64,000 nucleotides of DNA from Psychrobacter arcticus 273-4 (GTDB taxonomy: Bacteria > Pseudomonadota > Gammaproteobacteria > Pseudomonadales > Moraxellaceae): assembly GCF_000012305.1 (NCBI RefSeq), contig NC_007204.1, positions 434,001 to 498,000 of the forward strand. Direction: 5' to 3'. Shown piece by piece: positions 38,814 to 47,987 of this stretch. The number at the start of each line of letters is the position of its first letter. The first letter of the stretch is position 1. The notes beneath the pieces were generated by a model. The model searched no databases. It was not told the DNA's origin and was given only the letters and a program-made list of their open reading frames with translations. Position numbers and translations under genes: made by a program.

Positions 38814-38842
38814 TTATTGCAAATATCGTTGTTATTAGAGGC

Positions 38843-39256
38843 TTATTTTACTTCTGAGGTTACTTCGCTATCGACATTACCATGGATAGCTTTAGAATAT
38901 GGGCAGACTTTATTAGCCTTCTCAACCAATTGCTGGAATTCATCCGCTGATAGCTCTGTGTTTTTACCGATAACATGAATTTTAATGGCTAATTTAAAGT
39001 CTAGATCTTCACCTTTAAGTAGATCTACCGATACTTCGGTAGTAGAGTCAAACTTTGCTTTTTCTGCCCCTTTGACTGCACCAAGTGCACCATCAAAGCA
39101 AGCAGCTATACCCATAGCGAATAATTGCTCTGGGTTATTACCGTCTTTACCAGAACCAGGTGCAACCATATTAATCGTCAAATCGCTGTCTTGAAGACTA
39201 GCGCTACCTGCACGGCCGCCAGTTACAGATGCTTTAGTCGAATATAAGGGTTCCAT
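38843..39256 (-). CDS. ohr: Organic hydroperoxide resistance protein
   Basis: A 137-residue OsmC/Ohr thiol peroxidase that reduces organic hydroperoxides. The two active-site cysteines are in AACFDGALGAV and NKVCPYSKAIHGN. The N-terminal TGGRAGSASLQDSDLTINM and the block NPEQLFAMGIAACF are diagnostic of Ohr. It is cytoplasmic and acts as a dimer. ATG 39256 follows AGGATA. No OhrR-like MarR regulator is adjacent. Confidence 0.94.
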   Translation of the reverse strand: MEPLYSTKASVTGGRAGSASLQDSDLTINMVAPGSGKDGNNPEQLFAMGIAACFDGALGAVKGAEKAKFDSTTEVSVDLLKGEDLDFKLAIKIHVIGKNTELSADEFQQLVEKANKVCPYSKAIHGNVDSEVTSEVK

Positions 39257-39629
39257 AATTTATCCTTTTATATAATTAGCTTGTTGTCCATCATGTTATA
39301 GTGTTTTTAAATCTTGTTATAGCTAATTTTAAAATAGCCCATCTAGCATAACAGACGATAAGGCAAGCTTTATATAGTGGCAGTAAAAGTATGATATGAA
39401 TTTGTAAGTTTACCTTTTAAGTTTATGAGACAAAAACTAAGTTTGCTATAACTCATCGTTGCAGTAGGGGAAACTAGTGACATAAAGTAGATACAATATA
39501 TCTATAACTACTGATGCCAGCATTTTAAAAAGGACGCTGGACGATGAATAAGGTTCAGTATGTTATATCCCCGCGGTCACTAGTGAGTGCTCCTTCTTCG
39601 TCTTTGATGCTAAGGATAAAACAGGACTT

Positions 39630-39653
39630 AGAACCCAGATCAACTGAGTTCTT
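39630..39653. repeat. 24-bp hairpin sequence shared with the ohr terminator
   Basis: AGAACCCAGATCAACTGAGT plus TCTT here is identical to 38786-38809, which forms the ohr terminator stem. Here it has no T-run and lies inside a pseudogene, where it introduces a stop codon. Confidence 0.75.
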
Positions 39654-39883
39654 GATGCTGAAAAACGCTTTAATGATAAGCGTCAATCTAGTATGACCAG
39701 AGTTAATATTGGTTTCAACAATAGCCAAAAGGCAGCACAGGTTAAATGCTTTGCCGTTAATAATGACCCAGAGTATATATAGCGGTGTGGATTATGACAG
39801 CAGCATCTATGAAGTGGATTTTATTAACCGTGCTGCACCTATTCCAAATGAAGATAGCATACGCGGCGTCGTTGATTACACGA

Positions 39884-40021
39884 TATAGTCGGTGAAAAGT
39901 AATATCGATACAACACGTATTGCTGGTGCAAATTTTTCTTGCTTGCTGTGCCTACGCAGACAGAGGCTGCAAAAAATTTACACCAGCAATACGGTAGCGA
40001 CTTTAAAGTATTTTAACTATA
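39884..40021 (+). repeat. 138-bp TATAGT element, copy 8 (inside a pseudogene)
   Basis: Full length; the right end is TTAACTATA. Both inner arms are of the ATTGCTGG / CCAGCAAT type. Excision with one TA kept restores the host reading frame. Confidence 0.95.
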
Positions 40022-40093
40022 GTTAATAAAGTTGCCGCTGATTTTTTAGCAACGCAAATCACAAAATATTATTAAGCTTAAAAAAGCCATGAG

Positions 40094-40127
40094 CACTCTC
40101 TATTTACTTAATAGAGAGTGTTTTTTT
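40094..40127 (+). terminator. Terminator after the pseudogene
   Basis: An 11-bp perfect stem CACTCTCTATT (40094-40104) with AATAGAGAGTG (40110-40120) followed by seven T. Confidence 0.85.
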
Positions 40128-40233
40128 GTGCGCTAATTCTGCACCTTGATGCTAAATCCGCTACAATACGCCCATTGTTTACTCTATTTATTTAGATTGA
40201 TTTCTAAATGACACAACGTTGAAGCCAAAAATT

Positions 40234-41829
40234 ATGAGCGTAGATCCGAAGAAATTAAATAAAGAAGTGGCCAAACGCCGCACCTTTGCCATCATCTCGC
40301 ATCCTGATGCTGGTAAGACCACGATGACCGAAAAATTGCTGCTATGGGGTCAAGCTATTCAGGTGGTTGGCGAGGTCAAAGGTCGTAAAACGGATCGCCA
40401 TGCGACATCAGATTGGATGAGTATGGAGCAAGAGCGTGGTATATCTATTACGACTTCAGTGATGCAGTTTCCTTATCAAGAGCACGTGGTCAATCTGCTT
40501 GATACTCCAGGTCACGCCGATTTTAGTGAAGATACCTATCGTACTTTGACCGCGGTCGACAGTGCGCTGATGATGGTTGATGGCGCAAAAGGCGTTGAAG
40601 AACGTACGATCAAGCTTATGGAAGTGTGCCGGATGCGTGATACGCCCATCATCTCTTTTGTCAATAAACTCGATCGGCAAATTCGTGAGCCGCTTGAGCT
40701 GCTGAGTGAGATTGAAGCAGTATTAAAGATTAAATGTATCCCGATTACTTGGCCTATTGGTATGGGTCAAGATTTCGTCGGTGTGTATCATCTGACTGAA
40801 AATAAGACTTATTTTTATGAAAAAGGTCGTGGCGGCGAGATGACGGTTTCTGAAACTCGTGAAGGCTACGATTATCCTGATATTCGTGAGCGTTTGGGTG
40901 CGCTGATGTTTGCCTCGTTTGAAGAGTCACTCGAATTGGTACAAATGGCGCTTGAAGACTTTGATGTGGATGAGTTTTTAGCCGGTGAGATGACACCTGT
41001 ATTGTTCGGTACCGCACTGGGTAACTTTGGTGTCAATATGGTACTTGATACCTTAATAAAATACTCACCACCACCAAAAGCGCATCCAACCAATGAGCGC
41101 GAAGTGGCAGCGACTGAGACAACGTTTAGTGGTTTCGTTTTTAAAATTCAGGCCAACATGGATCCGCGTCATCGTGACCGTATTGCATTTTTACGAGTTT
41201 GCTCAGGCAAGTACGAAAAAGGCATGAAATTAAAGCATGTGCGTCTGGGTAAGGACGTACGTATTGCTGATGCTTTGACCTTTTTGGCGGGCGATCGTGC
41301 AGCGTTAGAAGAAGCATATCCGGGTGATATTATTGGTCTGCACAACCATGGCACCATTTCTATCGGCGATAGCTTTACGGAAGGCGAAGAGCTGAATTTT
41401 ACTGGTATTCCACATTTCGCCCCTGAGCTGTTCCGCCGTGTTATTCTAAAAGACCCACTCAAATCGAAAGCGCTGCAAAAAGGTCTGCAGCAATTGAGTG
41501 AGGAGGGCGCAACGCAGGTCTTTATGCCGCAAATTAATAATGATTTAATCTTGGGCGCGGTCGGTGTGCTACAGTTTGAAGTGGTCGCCCATCGTCTCAA
41601 AGAAGAATACAAAGTGCAGTGTATCTTTGAGCCGGTATCTATTGCGACGGTACGCTGGATTCATTGCGATGATGAAGTAGCGCTTGCGAAATTTAAGCGT
41701 AAAGCCCATGACCAACTATCACTAGATGGCGGTGGTCATCTGACTTATCTTGCGCCATCACGGGTGAATTTACAGCTGATGCAAGATCGCTATCCAGAAG
41801 TGACGTTTAGTAATACTCGCGAACACTAG
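40234..41829 (+). CDS. prfC: Peptide chain release factor 3
   Basis: A GTPase of about 531 residues that recycles RF1/RF2 from the ribosome. The G motifs are [14 protein letters not shown] (G1), GISITTS (G2), [12 protein letters not shown] (G3) and NKLDR (G4). The RF3-specific segments [18 protein letters not shown] and [20 protein letters not shown] confirm it. The C-terminal domain runs to FSNTREH. ATG 40234 is preferred to TTG 40219 because RF3 proteins begin close before the [14 protein letters not shown] segment. It is a single gene with a terminator after it. Confidence 0.96.
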   Translation: MSVDPKKLNKEVAKRRTFAIISHPDAGKTTMTEKLLLWGQAIQVVGEVKGRKTDRHATSDWMSMEQERGISITTSVMQFPYQEHVVNLLDTPGHADFSEDTYRTLTAVDSALMMVDGAKGVEERTIKLMEVCRMRDTPIISFVNKLDRQIREPLELLSEIEAVLKIKCIPITWPIGMGQDFVGVYHLTENKTYFYEKGRGGEMTVSETREGYDYPDIRERLGALMFASFEESLELVQMALEDFDVDEFLAGEMTPVLFGTALGNFGVNMVLDTLIKYSPPPKAHPTNEREVAATETTFSGFVFKIQANMDPRHRDRIAFLRVCSGKYEKGMKLKHVRLGKDVRIADALTFLAGDRAALEEAYPGDIIGLHNHGTISIGDSFTEGEELNFTGIPHFAPELFRRVILKDPLKSKALQKGLQQLSEEGATQVFMPQINNDLILGAVGVLQFEVVAHRLKEEYKVQCIFEPVSIATVRWIHCDDEVALAKFKRKAHDQLSLDGGGHLTYLAPSRVNLQLMQDRYPEVTFSNTREH

Positions 41830-41857
41830 AGTAAGTTGCTCCATTTTGCTTAATTTT

Positions 41858-41884
41858 AAAAGGCACGCTATCGTGTCTTTTTTA
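41858..41884 (+). terminator. prfC terminator
   Basis: A 10-bp stem with one wobble (41858-41867 with 41872-41881), 4-base loop, then T-run. Confidence 0.8.
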
Positions 41885-42029
41885 TGAGCTATCTAAAGCG
41901 TACCACACTGGTTTTTTATCAACAGTGAGCATTCAAAAACACCAACAGTGTTCCTACAATATAGGACAAAGGTTACGGTAGAATATCAGTAAATCTTATA
42001 GATATATTAAAGAGGCTAATATATTAAAG

Positions 42030-42816
42030 AGGCTATATGAAAATTGCCTGGAAATTGAGATCAAGTATCTTAATACCAATCATAAATGGATAAATGATAT
42101 TACCAATCAGCGCATTAACACTCTGGTTGTTAATAGTAAACCGTCTGAATCTGCATCGATCACTACCAAAACCAATCCAGCTGCTATCAAAAGCGCTCTT
42201 GATGGTTTTGTCGCGTCGCAATTTAATGAGCTACCGAGAGGCAGTGCATTTGCCTACAGCCTAACGGTGACACCTGAATATGTGGGTCATATCAATGATT
42301 TTGAGGTATTCGAGATAAGCTCGTAGGTCTTTACTGGCGGCGCACATGGAATGCTATATAGCAAATATCTATAGTTGAAATACTTTAAAGTCGCTACCGT
42401 ATTGCTGGTGTAAATTTTTTGCAGCCTCTGTCTGCGTAGGCACAGCAAGCAAGAAAAATTTGCACCAGTAGTACCTGTTGTATCGATATTACTTTTCACC
42501 GACTATAGTATTTGACCAAAAGTCAAAAAAGCAAATTAAACTGGCGGATATGCTGCAAAGCGGTAAAAAACCACAAGTTAAAGCGCTTATCTATAATGCT
42601 TATAAAGACTGGGTGAAAACGGTCGATAAAGATGTTAAAAACTACGAAAAAAATTGGCCGTTTACTCTCAGTGATAACGTGACATTGACGGATAAAGGGA
42701 TTGATATTCGTTATCAGCATTATGCTATCGCTCCCTATGTTTATGGTATGCCAGTGCTTAGCATTCCTTATGATAAGCTTGTCGGTATCATACAACCGCG
42801 CTTTATCCCTAAATAA
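42030..42816 (+). pseudogene. DUF3298/RsiV-like protein gene broken by an element
   Basis: The left part reads CLEIEIKYLNTNHKWINDIT through FAYSLTVTPEYVGHINDFEV, an in-frame TAG at 42324, then VFTGGAHGMLYSKYL. The TGGAHG block is typical of DUF3298-type extracytoplasmic domains. The 138-bp element interrupts (42370-42507). The right part continues VFDQKSKKQIKLADMLQSGK, NVTLTDKGIDIRYQHYAIAP and AYGMPVLSIPY-like sequence (YGMPVLSIPYDKLVGI). Removing 136 bp restores KYL-VFDQK in frame. The N-terminus with its expected signal peptide is missing, so the gene has a lost 5' end, a stop and an insertion. Confidence 0.8.
42370..42507 (-). repeat. 138-bp TATAGT element, copy 9 (inside a pseudogene)
   Basis: Full length, reverse orientation. 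Keeping one TA after excision rejoins codons TAT-CTA-GTA-TTT of the host gene. Confidence 0.95.
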
Positions 42817-42896
42817 TAAGGCTATAAACGCAAGATAGAACGGGATGGATCTGTTAATGACCATCATGAGACATTTAATAACTAAGGAGTCATCGC

Positions 42897-43853
42897 ATGA
42901 CAAACGATATAGAGAATATGAATGCCGCAGCAACCAATACATGGCAGCTAAATGCCTTGACAGAGGCACTTGGCGATCTAACATTGACGGTCACTGACAG
43001 CCTCTCTATAGGTCGCGGTAGTGATAATGATCTAGTGCTAGGTAGCAAGCAAATTTCACGCAATCATGCACAACTGAGTGTCTTAAACGGTCAGCTATAC
43101 GTGAAAGATTTGGAGTCGTCAAACGGCACTTTTATTAATGATGAGCGTATCGCAGCCAATGAATCGAAGTACTTAGAAGCAAATGATACGCTTGGGTTTG
43201 CAAGCTTGAGCTTTCAAGTAAGTGCGCCAGTGGCTGCTACTGCGATTCCTGAGCAAGCAGTTGCCGATAAACCAACTTTGATGTTGAGTCCTGATACTGA
43301 AATAGCGCTTATTGTTGAAGCAGAGCCAGTCGTTAAAGAAACAGGAATCTCAGAAATCTTATTAGCCGCTGACAGTGCCGAACCAGTATTGAGCGAAGTA
43401 GAATATAGTCCTACTGAAACCATGCCAATCCCTTCTGCTCATCAAGAATCACTAGTAGAGCAGCCCGTCTTAGCTGATGAGCCTGTAATAAACAAAGCCA
43501 CTGTATCTGAAACTTTTTCAGAAACGTCTTATGCAAGCGAGGCACCAGTCATTGAGGCAGCCGTTGAGCTAGAGCATGACAAAACAACCAAAACCGCCTT
43601 GCAAGAAGAAGCAGATCCGGATGTTTTACGAGCGAAACAGGCTGCTACGTCACAGTTTTCAGGCACTGCCAATCTAGGTCAATCTCGTGATTTGGGTACC
43701 ACAGGTAATAATGCGATGGATCAAGCGCTTGATAATCCTGCTAATGAAGGAGCGGTTGAAAAGAAACCGAGCGGCGGTTGGTTTATATGGGTATTTGTCG
43801 CGATTATCATTATTGGCTTAGCACTATGGTTGTTTAATACAGGCATGGTATAG
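42897..43853 (+). CDS. FHA-domain protein with a C-terminal membrane anchor
   Basis: A 318-residue protein. Residues about 20-105 form a forkhead-associated phosphothreonine-binding domain: SIGRGSDNDLVLGSKQISRNHAQLS and VKDLESSNGTFINDERI carry the conserved GR, S/RNH and SNGT elements. A long Glu/Ala/Pro/Ser/Thr-rich linker (about 110-285) follows, and the end is a single membrane segment (WFIWVFVAIIIIGLALWLF). The FHA domain should face the cytoplasm. ATG 42897 follows AAGGAG. No Ser/Thr kinase gene lies nearby, so the phosphorylated partner is unknown. Confidence 0.87.
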   Translation: MTNDIENMNAAATNTWQLNALTEALGDLTLTVTDSLSIGRGSDNDLVLGSKQISRNHAQLSVLNGQLYVKDLESSNGTFINDERIAANESKYLEANDTLGFASLSFQVSAPVAATAIPEQAVADKPTLMLSPDTEIALIVEAEPVVKETGISEILLAADSAEPVLSEVEYSPTETMPIPSAHQESLVEQPVLADEPVINKATVSETFSETSYASEAPVIEAAVELEHDKTTKTALQEEADPDVLRAKQAATSQFSGTANLGQSRDLGTTGNNAMDQALDNPANEGAVEKKPSGGWFIWVFVAIIIIGLALWLFNTGMV

Positions 43854-44243
43854 CCAATCTTTAATGACAGGGCTATCTTTCTTTGTTTATTTGAATAATA
43901 AAGCTGCTAGCTTATAAAAGTTGTCGTTGATTCACTTTGAGATATTTTTGCTTTAAGACATTAGCCTTATGCCGCTGATAAGTATTAGCGCTTGGCAGGT
44001 TTACATAATTATTGAGTGTTTTTAGCAATCAATAATCAATCCAAGAGAGTTAAGTGACTAGATGTTTTGGCTAAAAGATAGACCATTGGAATAAGAGTGG
44101 TAAAAGTAGCTGTTTCTACGAAATAAAAATCCTTTTATAATCAGTTGCTTGAGATTTATTTTTAAAATAAAGTCAAAAATACTAAAAAAGGGCTTGCGTC
44201 TGTCAAAATATTTGATAGAATAGCCTCCACTTTGAGAGAACAA
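43854..44243. other. Intergenic region before the tRNA cluster
   Basis: About 390 bases without a gene, ending with the promoter of the tRNA-tuf unit. Confidence 0.4.
44194..44221 (+). promoter_or_regulatory. Probable sigma-70 promoter of the tRNA-tuf unit
   Basis: A -35 of TTGCGT (44194-44199) and a -10 of TAGAAT (44216-44221) with a 16-base spacer, about 23 bases before the first tRNA. Confidence 0.5.
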
Positions 44244-44319
<76 letters not shown>

Positions 44320-44384
44320 TCTCTCTCAAAGCCGCTTTTTATGAATTTGCTTTAAATTAAAGTATTTTTGTACCAAGCAATCTA

Positions 44385-44468
44385 GGTGGGATTGGGGAGC
44401 GGTCAAACCCAACAGACTGTAAATCTGTCGCGAAAGCTTCGAAGGTTCGAATCCTTCTCCCACCACCA
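44385..44468 (+). tRNA. tRNA-Tyr (anticodon GTA)
   Basis: 84 bases with the long variable arm of tRNA-Tyr: acceptor GGTGGGA pairs with TCCCACC, anticodon loop CTGTAAA, T-loop GTTCGAA and encoded CCA. Confidence 0.97.
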
Positions 44469-44554
44469 TATTTTTTCTAAGTTTGTCTTAGCGCCAAGCA
44501 TACTCTATATCAATTAATGATTCTTTATTAGAGTCAATACAGGTTAGAGTAGAT

Positions 44555-44628
44555 GCGGGTGTGGTATAATGGTAACACCTTAGCCTTCCAAGCTAATGAC
44601 GCGGGTTCGATTCCCGCCACCCGCTCCA
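44555..44628 (+). tRNA. tRNA-Gly (anticodon TCC)
   Basis: 74 bases: acceptor GCGGGTG pairs with CACCCGC, anticodon loop CTTCCAA, T-loop GTTCGAT and encoded CCA. Confidence 0.97.
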
Positions 44629-44732
44629 TATATGTACCATCGCACAAACCATCAATATTCATCACGACAGTCAGTTATTATTGCTGTATCGTGATATTTT
44701 TTTTAGTGCAACTTAGTGGTTGGCTAGAATAC

Positions 44733-44807
<75 letters not shown>

Positions 44808-45293
44808 TTTATTGTTCAATCCTTTATATTTGCTTTGCTACTTTCGTATACAGCTTGGCATTGGTATCGAAATTATAAATTATCGAAAATTATACATACA
44901 GTGTGGCAGAGAATAATTCAAAGGTGACACTGAGGTGTTGCCTTTTTGTGCTGTCAGTTTATTAGCGAGTGCTGCATTTGCCTACTAAATTAGCTGTATG
45001 AAGGATTAAATGAGTAGTAGTTAGATAAAGTAGTGTAACAGCGGTGCTGTATATTAACTTGTCATGTTCAATAGATTGAAAAGCACGTATAATGCCCCTA
45101 TTTATACGCTTAACAGTTAAAATATCGAACGCAAAGAAAGATAGTATAGCGCTACAATTATTGTTCTAATAGATATTATTTTAATAGAAAAAGCACAGTG
45201 TCAACGGTTTGATGGTCATACATCATAAGCCGTCAAACAGTTATTTACCGATCTTTGATTGATAAATATTCACCAAAAAAAGAGGAAATACCC
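44808..45293 (+). promoter_or_regulatory. tuf leader region
   Basis: 486 bases without a gene between the last tRNA and tuf. A consensus -10 TATAAT lies at 45088-45093 with a poor -35, so tuf may have its own promoter besides readthrough from the tRNAs. TATCGAAATTATAAATTATCG near 44865-44886 is a short inverted-type repeat. The ribosome binding site is AGAGG. Confidence 0.4.
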
Positions 45294-46484
45294 ATGGCAA
45301 AGGCCAAGTTTGAACGTCTAAAACCACATGTTAACGTCGGTACCATCGGACACGTTGACCACGGTAAAACAACCCTTACCGCTGCTATCGCAACGGTAGC
45401 TGCTATCACCTCTGGTGGCGAAGCCAAAGACTACGCGTCTATTGACTCAGCACCAGAAGAAAAAGCACGTGGCATCACCATCAACACCTCACACGTAGAA
45501 TATGACACACCATCACGTCACTATGCTCACGTTGACTGCCCAGGTCACGCCGATTATGTTAAAAACATGATTACCGGTGCGGCACAGATGGACGGCGCAA
45601 TCCTAGTCGTATCTGCAACTGACGGCCCTATGCCACAAACTCGTGAGCACATCCTGCTTTCACGTCAGGTTGGCGTACCGTACATCGTTGTATTCATGAA
45701 CAAATGTGATGTTGTTGATGACGAAGAATTGTTAGAGCTAGTAGAAATGGAAGTTCGTGAATTATTGAGCGACTATGACTTCCCAGGTGATGACACTCCA
45801 ATCATCCATGGTTCAGCGACTGAAGCCCTAAAAGGCTCACAAGAAAAATATGGCCAACCAGCTGTTGTAGAACTATTAAACGTTCTTGACACCTACATCC
45901 CAGAGCCAGAGCGTGACATCGACAAAGCATTCCTAATGCCAATCGAAGACGTATTCTCAATCTCAGGTCGTGGTACTGTCGTAACTGGCCGTGTTGAATC
46001 AGGTATCGTACGCGTTGGCGAAGAAATCGAAATCGTCGGTATCCGTGACACTCAAAAAACCACCTGTACTGGTGTAGAGATGTTCCGTAAACTGCTTGAC
46101 GAAGGTCGTGCAGGCGAAAACTGTGGCGTACTACTACGTGGTACTAAGCGTGAAGACGTACAACGTGGCCAAGTACTTGCTAAGCCAGGTTCTATCACTC
46201 CTCATACCAAGTTTGACGCTGAAGTATATGTATTGTCAAAAGAAGAGGGTGGTCGTCACACACCATTCCTAAACGGCTATCGTCCACAGTTCTACTTCCG
46301 TACTACTGACGTAACTGGCGCAATCCAATTACAAGACGGTACTGAAATGGTGATGCCTGGTGATAACGTTGAGATGGGCGTAGAGCTTATCCACCCAATC
46401 GCTATGGACAAAGGTCTTCGCTTTGCAATTCGTGAAGGCGGCCGTACTGTAGGCGCTGGTGTTGTTGCTAACGTTCACGTTTAA
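45294..46484 (+). CDS. tuf: Translation elongation factor Tu
   Basis: A 396-residue GTPase that delivers aminoacyl-tRNA to the ribosome. The G motifs are [10 protein letters not shown], the switch I region [18 protein letters not shown] and NKCD. Domains 2 and 3 follow ([30 protein letters not shown]), ending in VVANVHV. Upstream in-frame codons from 45255 are not used; ATG 45294 follows AGAGG and matches the family start [20 protein letters not shown]. The position after the tRNA cluster corresponds to tufB. The rho-independent terminator at 46532-46565 ends the unit. Confidence 0.98.
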   Translation: MAKAKFERLKPHVNVGTIGHVDHGKTTLTAAIATVAAITSGGEAKDYASIDSAPEEKARGITINTSHVEYDTPSRHYAHVDCPGHADYVKNMITGAAQMDGAILVVSATDGPMPQTREHILLSRQVGVPYIVVFMNKCDVVDDEELLELVEMEVRELLSDYDFPGDDTPIIHGSATEALKGSQEKYGQPAVVELLNVLDTYIPEPERDIDKAFLMPIEDVFSISGRGTVVTGRVESGIVRVGEEIEIVGIRDTQKTTCTGVEMFRKLLDEGRAGENCGVLLRGTKREDVQRGQVLAKPGSITPHTKFDAEVYVLSKEEGGRHTPFLNGYRPQFYFRTTDVTGAIQLQDGTEMVMPGDNVEMGVELIHPIAMDKGLRFAIREGGRTVGAGVVANVHV

Positions 46485-46531
46485 GTCTTAGCTTACAGAG
46501 CAATCTGTAATATTAAGATAAACGGTTAGTC

Positions 46532-46565
46532 AAAAGCCGCTCTCTTAACTGAGGGCGGCTTTTTT
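46532..46565 (+). terminator. tuf terminator
   Basis: A 13-bp stem with one wobble (46532-46544 with 46551-46563), 6-base loop, followed by T-run. Confidence 0.9.
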
Positions 46566-46662
46566 GTGGATGGTGATTAATGTTTGTCGAGTACTGTACG
46601 TTTCATCTAATCTAAAAACTATTATATTTTAGCCGCAAAAAAAGCTATGTAAAATACTTAGT

Positions 46663-47214
46663 CTACGCTTGCTGACCTTGAATAGTAAATGAAATATTTC
46701 TTTTTGAAAACTCATTAGCAAATACATCATTAACCTTCTGACTAAGTGTAAAGTAATTTAATAGTAAGCTATCAATGATTGGGATATCAGGCGTGTCCCA
46801 ACGAATTTCGCGCTCGTTAAAAACTATCATTGTAAACTTTGAATGATTATCATGAGTATTTATTTGATTTATAGCTTGATGAATATTATCTAAATCATTA
46901 CTGCAAATAACATAATTTGGTCTATGGGCGAATTTATTCCTTATTTTATTAAATAGCTTAAAAACTACCGCTAATTCAGATGGTAGTCCCAGTTTTTTTG
47001 AGATTTCAAGCTTAGTATCAAACGATGTAAATCTCTTCAAATCAAAAAAATCTTCGCAGTTCGTAATCTTATTGCACCATATATCTAAGAATGCTTCAAG
47101 AATGAAATGTATTCTTAACATTGCTCCTAATAAATCTTTCGTAGCCATCAACGCTTGCATATTTTCTAAATCGTAGGCTGCTGAAAGATCTTCATAAATA
47201 GTAGTGGTGGCCAT
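46663..47214 (-). CDS. HEPN-like protein of unknown function
   Basis: A 183-residue, mostly helical protein. It carries KIRNKFAHRPN, an R-x4-H arrangement as in HEPN domains, which often are RNases in toxin-antitoxin or defence systems. The preceding helices (LRIHFILEAFLDIWCNKI, FDTKLEISKKLGLPSE) fit the HEPN/MAE_28990-type pattern of genes labelled as hypothetical. The region is AT-rich compared with tuf and rimI on either side. ATG 47214 follows GGAA. No antitoxin-like partner is adjacent, so it may be a solitary HEPN. The HEPN call rests on one motif and overall shape. Confidence 0.6.
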   Translation of the reverse strand: MATTTIYEDLSAAYDLENMQALMATKDLLGAMLRIHFILEAFLDIWCNKITNCEDFFDLKRFTSFDTKLEISKKLGLPSELAVVFKLFNKIRNKFAHRPNYVICSNDLDNIHQAINQINTHDNHSKFTMIVFNEREIRWDTPDIPIIDSLLLNYFTLSQKVNDVFANEFSKRNISFTIQGQQA

Positions 47215-47301
47215 TAATATAATTCCAAGTCAAATAACATATTTTACGTTATCTACTCTCAATACTGCCACTTTTGTATATTCTTATTTTGTTTTTAGCT
47301 G

Positions 47302-47418
47302 GCGTACGGTGGGCTATCTTAAAAATAATCCACCAAATCTTTGATTCCAAATCAGGTGGCGGGTTATGTTTTTTCTTTACTCTCTACGAAAGCTTGAATA
47401 AACTGACCCACCATACGC
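47302..47418. repeat. Nested palindromic repeat upstream of rimI
   Basis: Outer arms GCGTACGGTGGG (47302-47313) and CCCACCATACGC (47407-47418) are complementary with one wobble; an inner pair CCACC (47330-47334) and GGTGG (47355-47359) lies between. The GGTGGG...CCCACC layout resembles intergenic palindromes scattered through many proteobacteria. Only one copy is seen in this window. Confidence 0.6.
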
Positions 47419-47436
47419 GACTAATAATGAAGAAAC

Positions 47437-47907
47437 ATGTTAGCTATAAAAGTACTATCAACTGCTAGTGTAGAAAACCATCCTATTATCCAAGCCGTAG
47501 CTAATATAGAAACTGTTATCCAACCACAAGATGCTTGGGGTTATCAGACAATAGTAGAGTTGCTGGCACAGGATATTATTGATTTATTAGCAGTTTATCA
47601 AAGTAAAAAAGTCGTAGGATACTGCTTATACCAAGTGGTTTTTGAGCAAGCAGAGATTTTGCGTATTGGCACCCATCCTGATTATCAACGTCAGGGCGTT
47701 GCTTCACGAATTTTTGCCAGATTGGAGGCAGAATTACAGGCTAAACAAGTAGAGAGTCTTTTGCTCGAAGTACGTGCAGATAACGTTCCGGCAATCGCCT
47801 TATATGAGCAGCAAGCGTTTGCCGTGATCCATAAGCGTAAAGGTTATTATCACTTACTAGGCCAGCCTGCTGTGGATGCACTGATTATGCAGCGTGTTTA
47901 TAATTAA
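47437..47907 (+). CDS. rimI: Ribosomal protein S18 alanine N-acetyltransferase
   Basis: A 156-residue GNAT enzyme. The acetyl-CoA loop is DYQRQGVASRIFARLE, preceded by AEILRIGTHP. The RimI-type end LLEVRADNVPAIALYEQQAF and VIHKRKGYYHL with its catalytic-region tyrosine is present. It should acetylate the N-terminal alanine of ribosomal S18 and perhaps other proteins. ATG 47437 follows TGAAG. It stands alone here. Confidence 0.88.
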   Translation: MLAIKVLSTASVENHPIIQAVANIETVIQPQDAWGYQTIVELLAQDIIDLLAVYQSKKVVGYCLYQVVFEQAEILRIGTHPDYQRQGVASRIFARLEAELQAKQVESLLLEVRADNVPAIALYEQQAFAVIHKRKGYYHLLGQPAVDALIMQRVYN

Positions 47908-47987
47908 TGCTAAAAAATATTAGCAGCTTTTATCGTCTGCGATTCAGAAAAATAACAAATATAAAATGTGATATTGAAGGTTTTTTA

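Larger units (their letters stand above)
39552..40075 (+). pseudogene. Remnant of an unknown protein gene, frameshifted and interrupted by an element
   Basis: Decayed coding traces: YIPAVTSECSFFVFDAKDK, then an in-frame TGA within a 24-bp hairpin sequence shared with the ohr terminator. Next come DAEKRFNDKRQSSMTRVNIG and AAQVKCFAVNNDPEYI, then a one-base frameshift near 39780, SGVDYDSSIYEVDFINRAAP and IRGVVDYTI. The 138-bp element (39884-40021) interrupts, and VNKVAADFLATQITKYY ends at 40075. Removing 136 bp rejoins DYTI and VNKV in frame. The family is unknown to me. At least three separate lesions show it is long dead. Confidence 0.75.

Noticed and set aside
42523-42984. 153-codon minus-strand frame opposite the DUF3298-like remnant
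   Set aside because: It is a shadow of the plus-strand coding sequence, whose frame matches known motif patterns, and it runs into the FHA gene.
44058-44243. Minus-strand open frame before the tRNA cluster
   Set aside because: It overlaps the likely tRNA promoter and has no protein features.
47274-47468. Open frame overlapping the palindrome before rimI
   Set aside because: It overlaps the rimI start and is made largely from the palindromic repeat.
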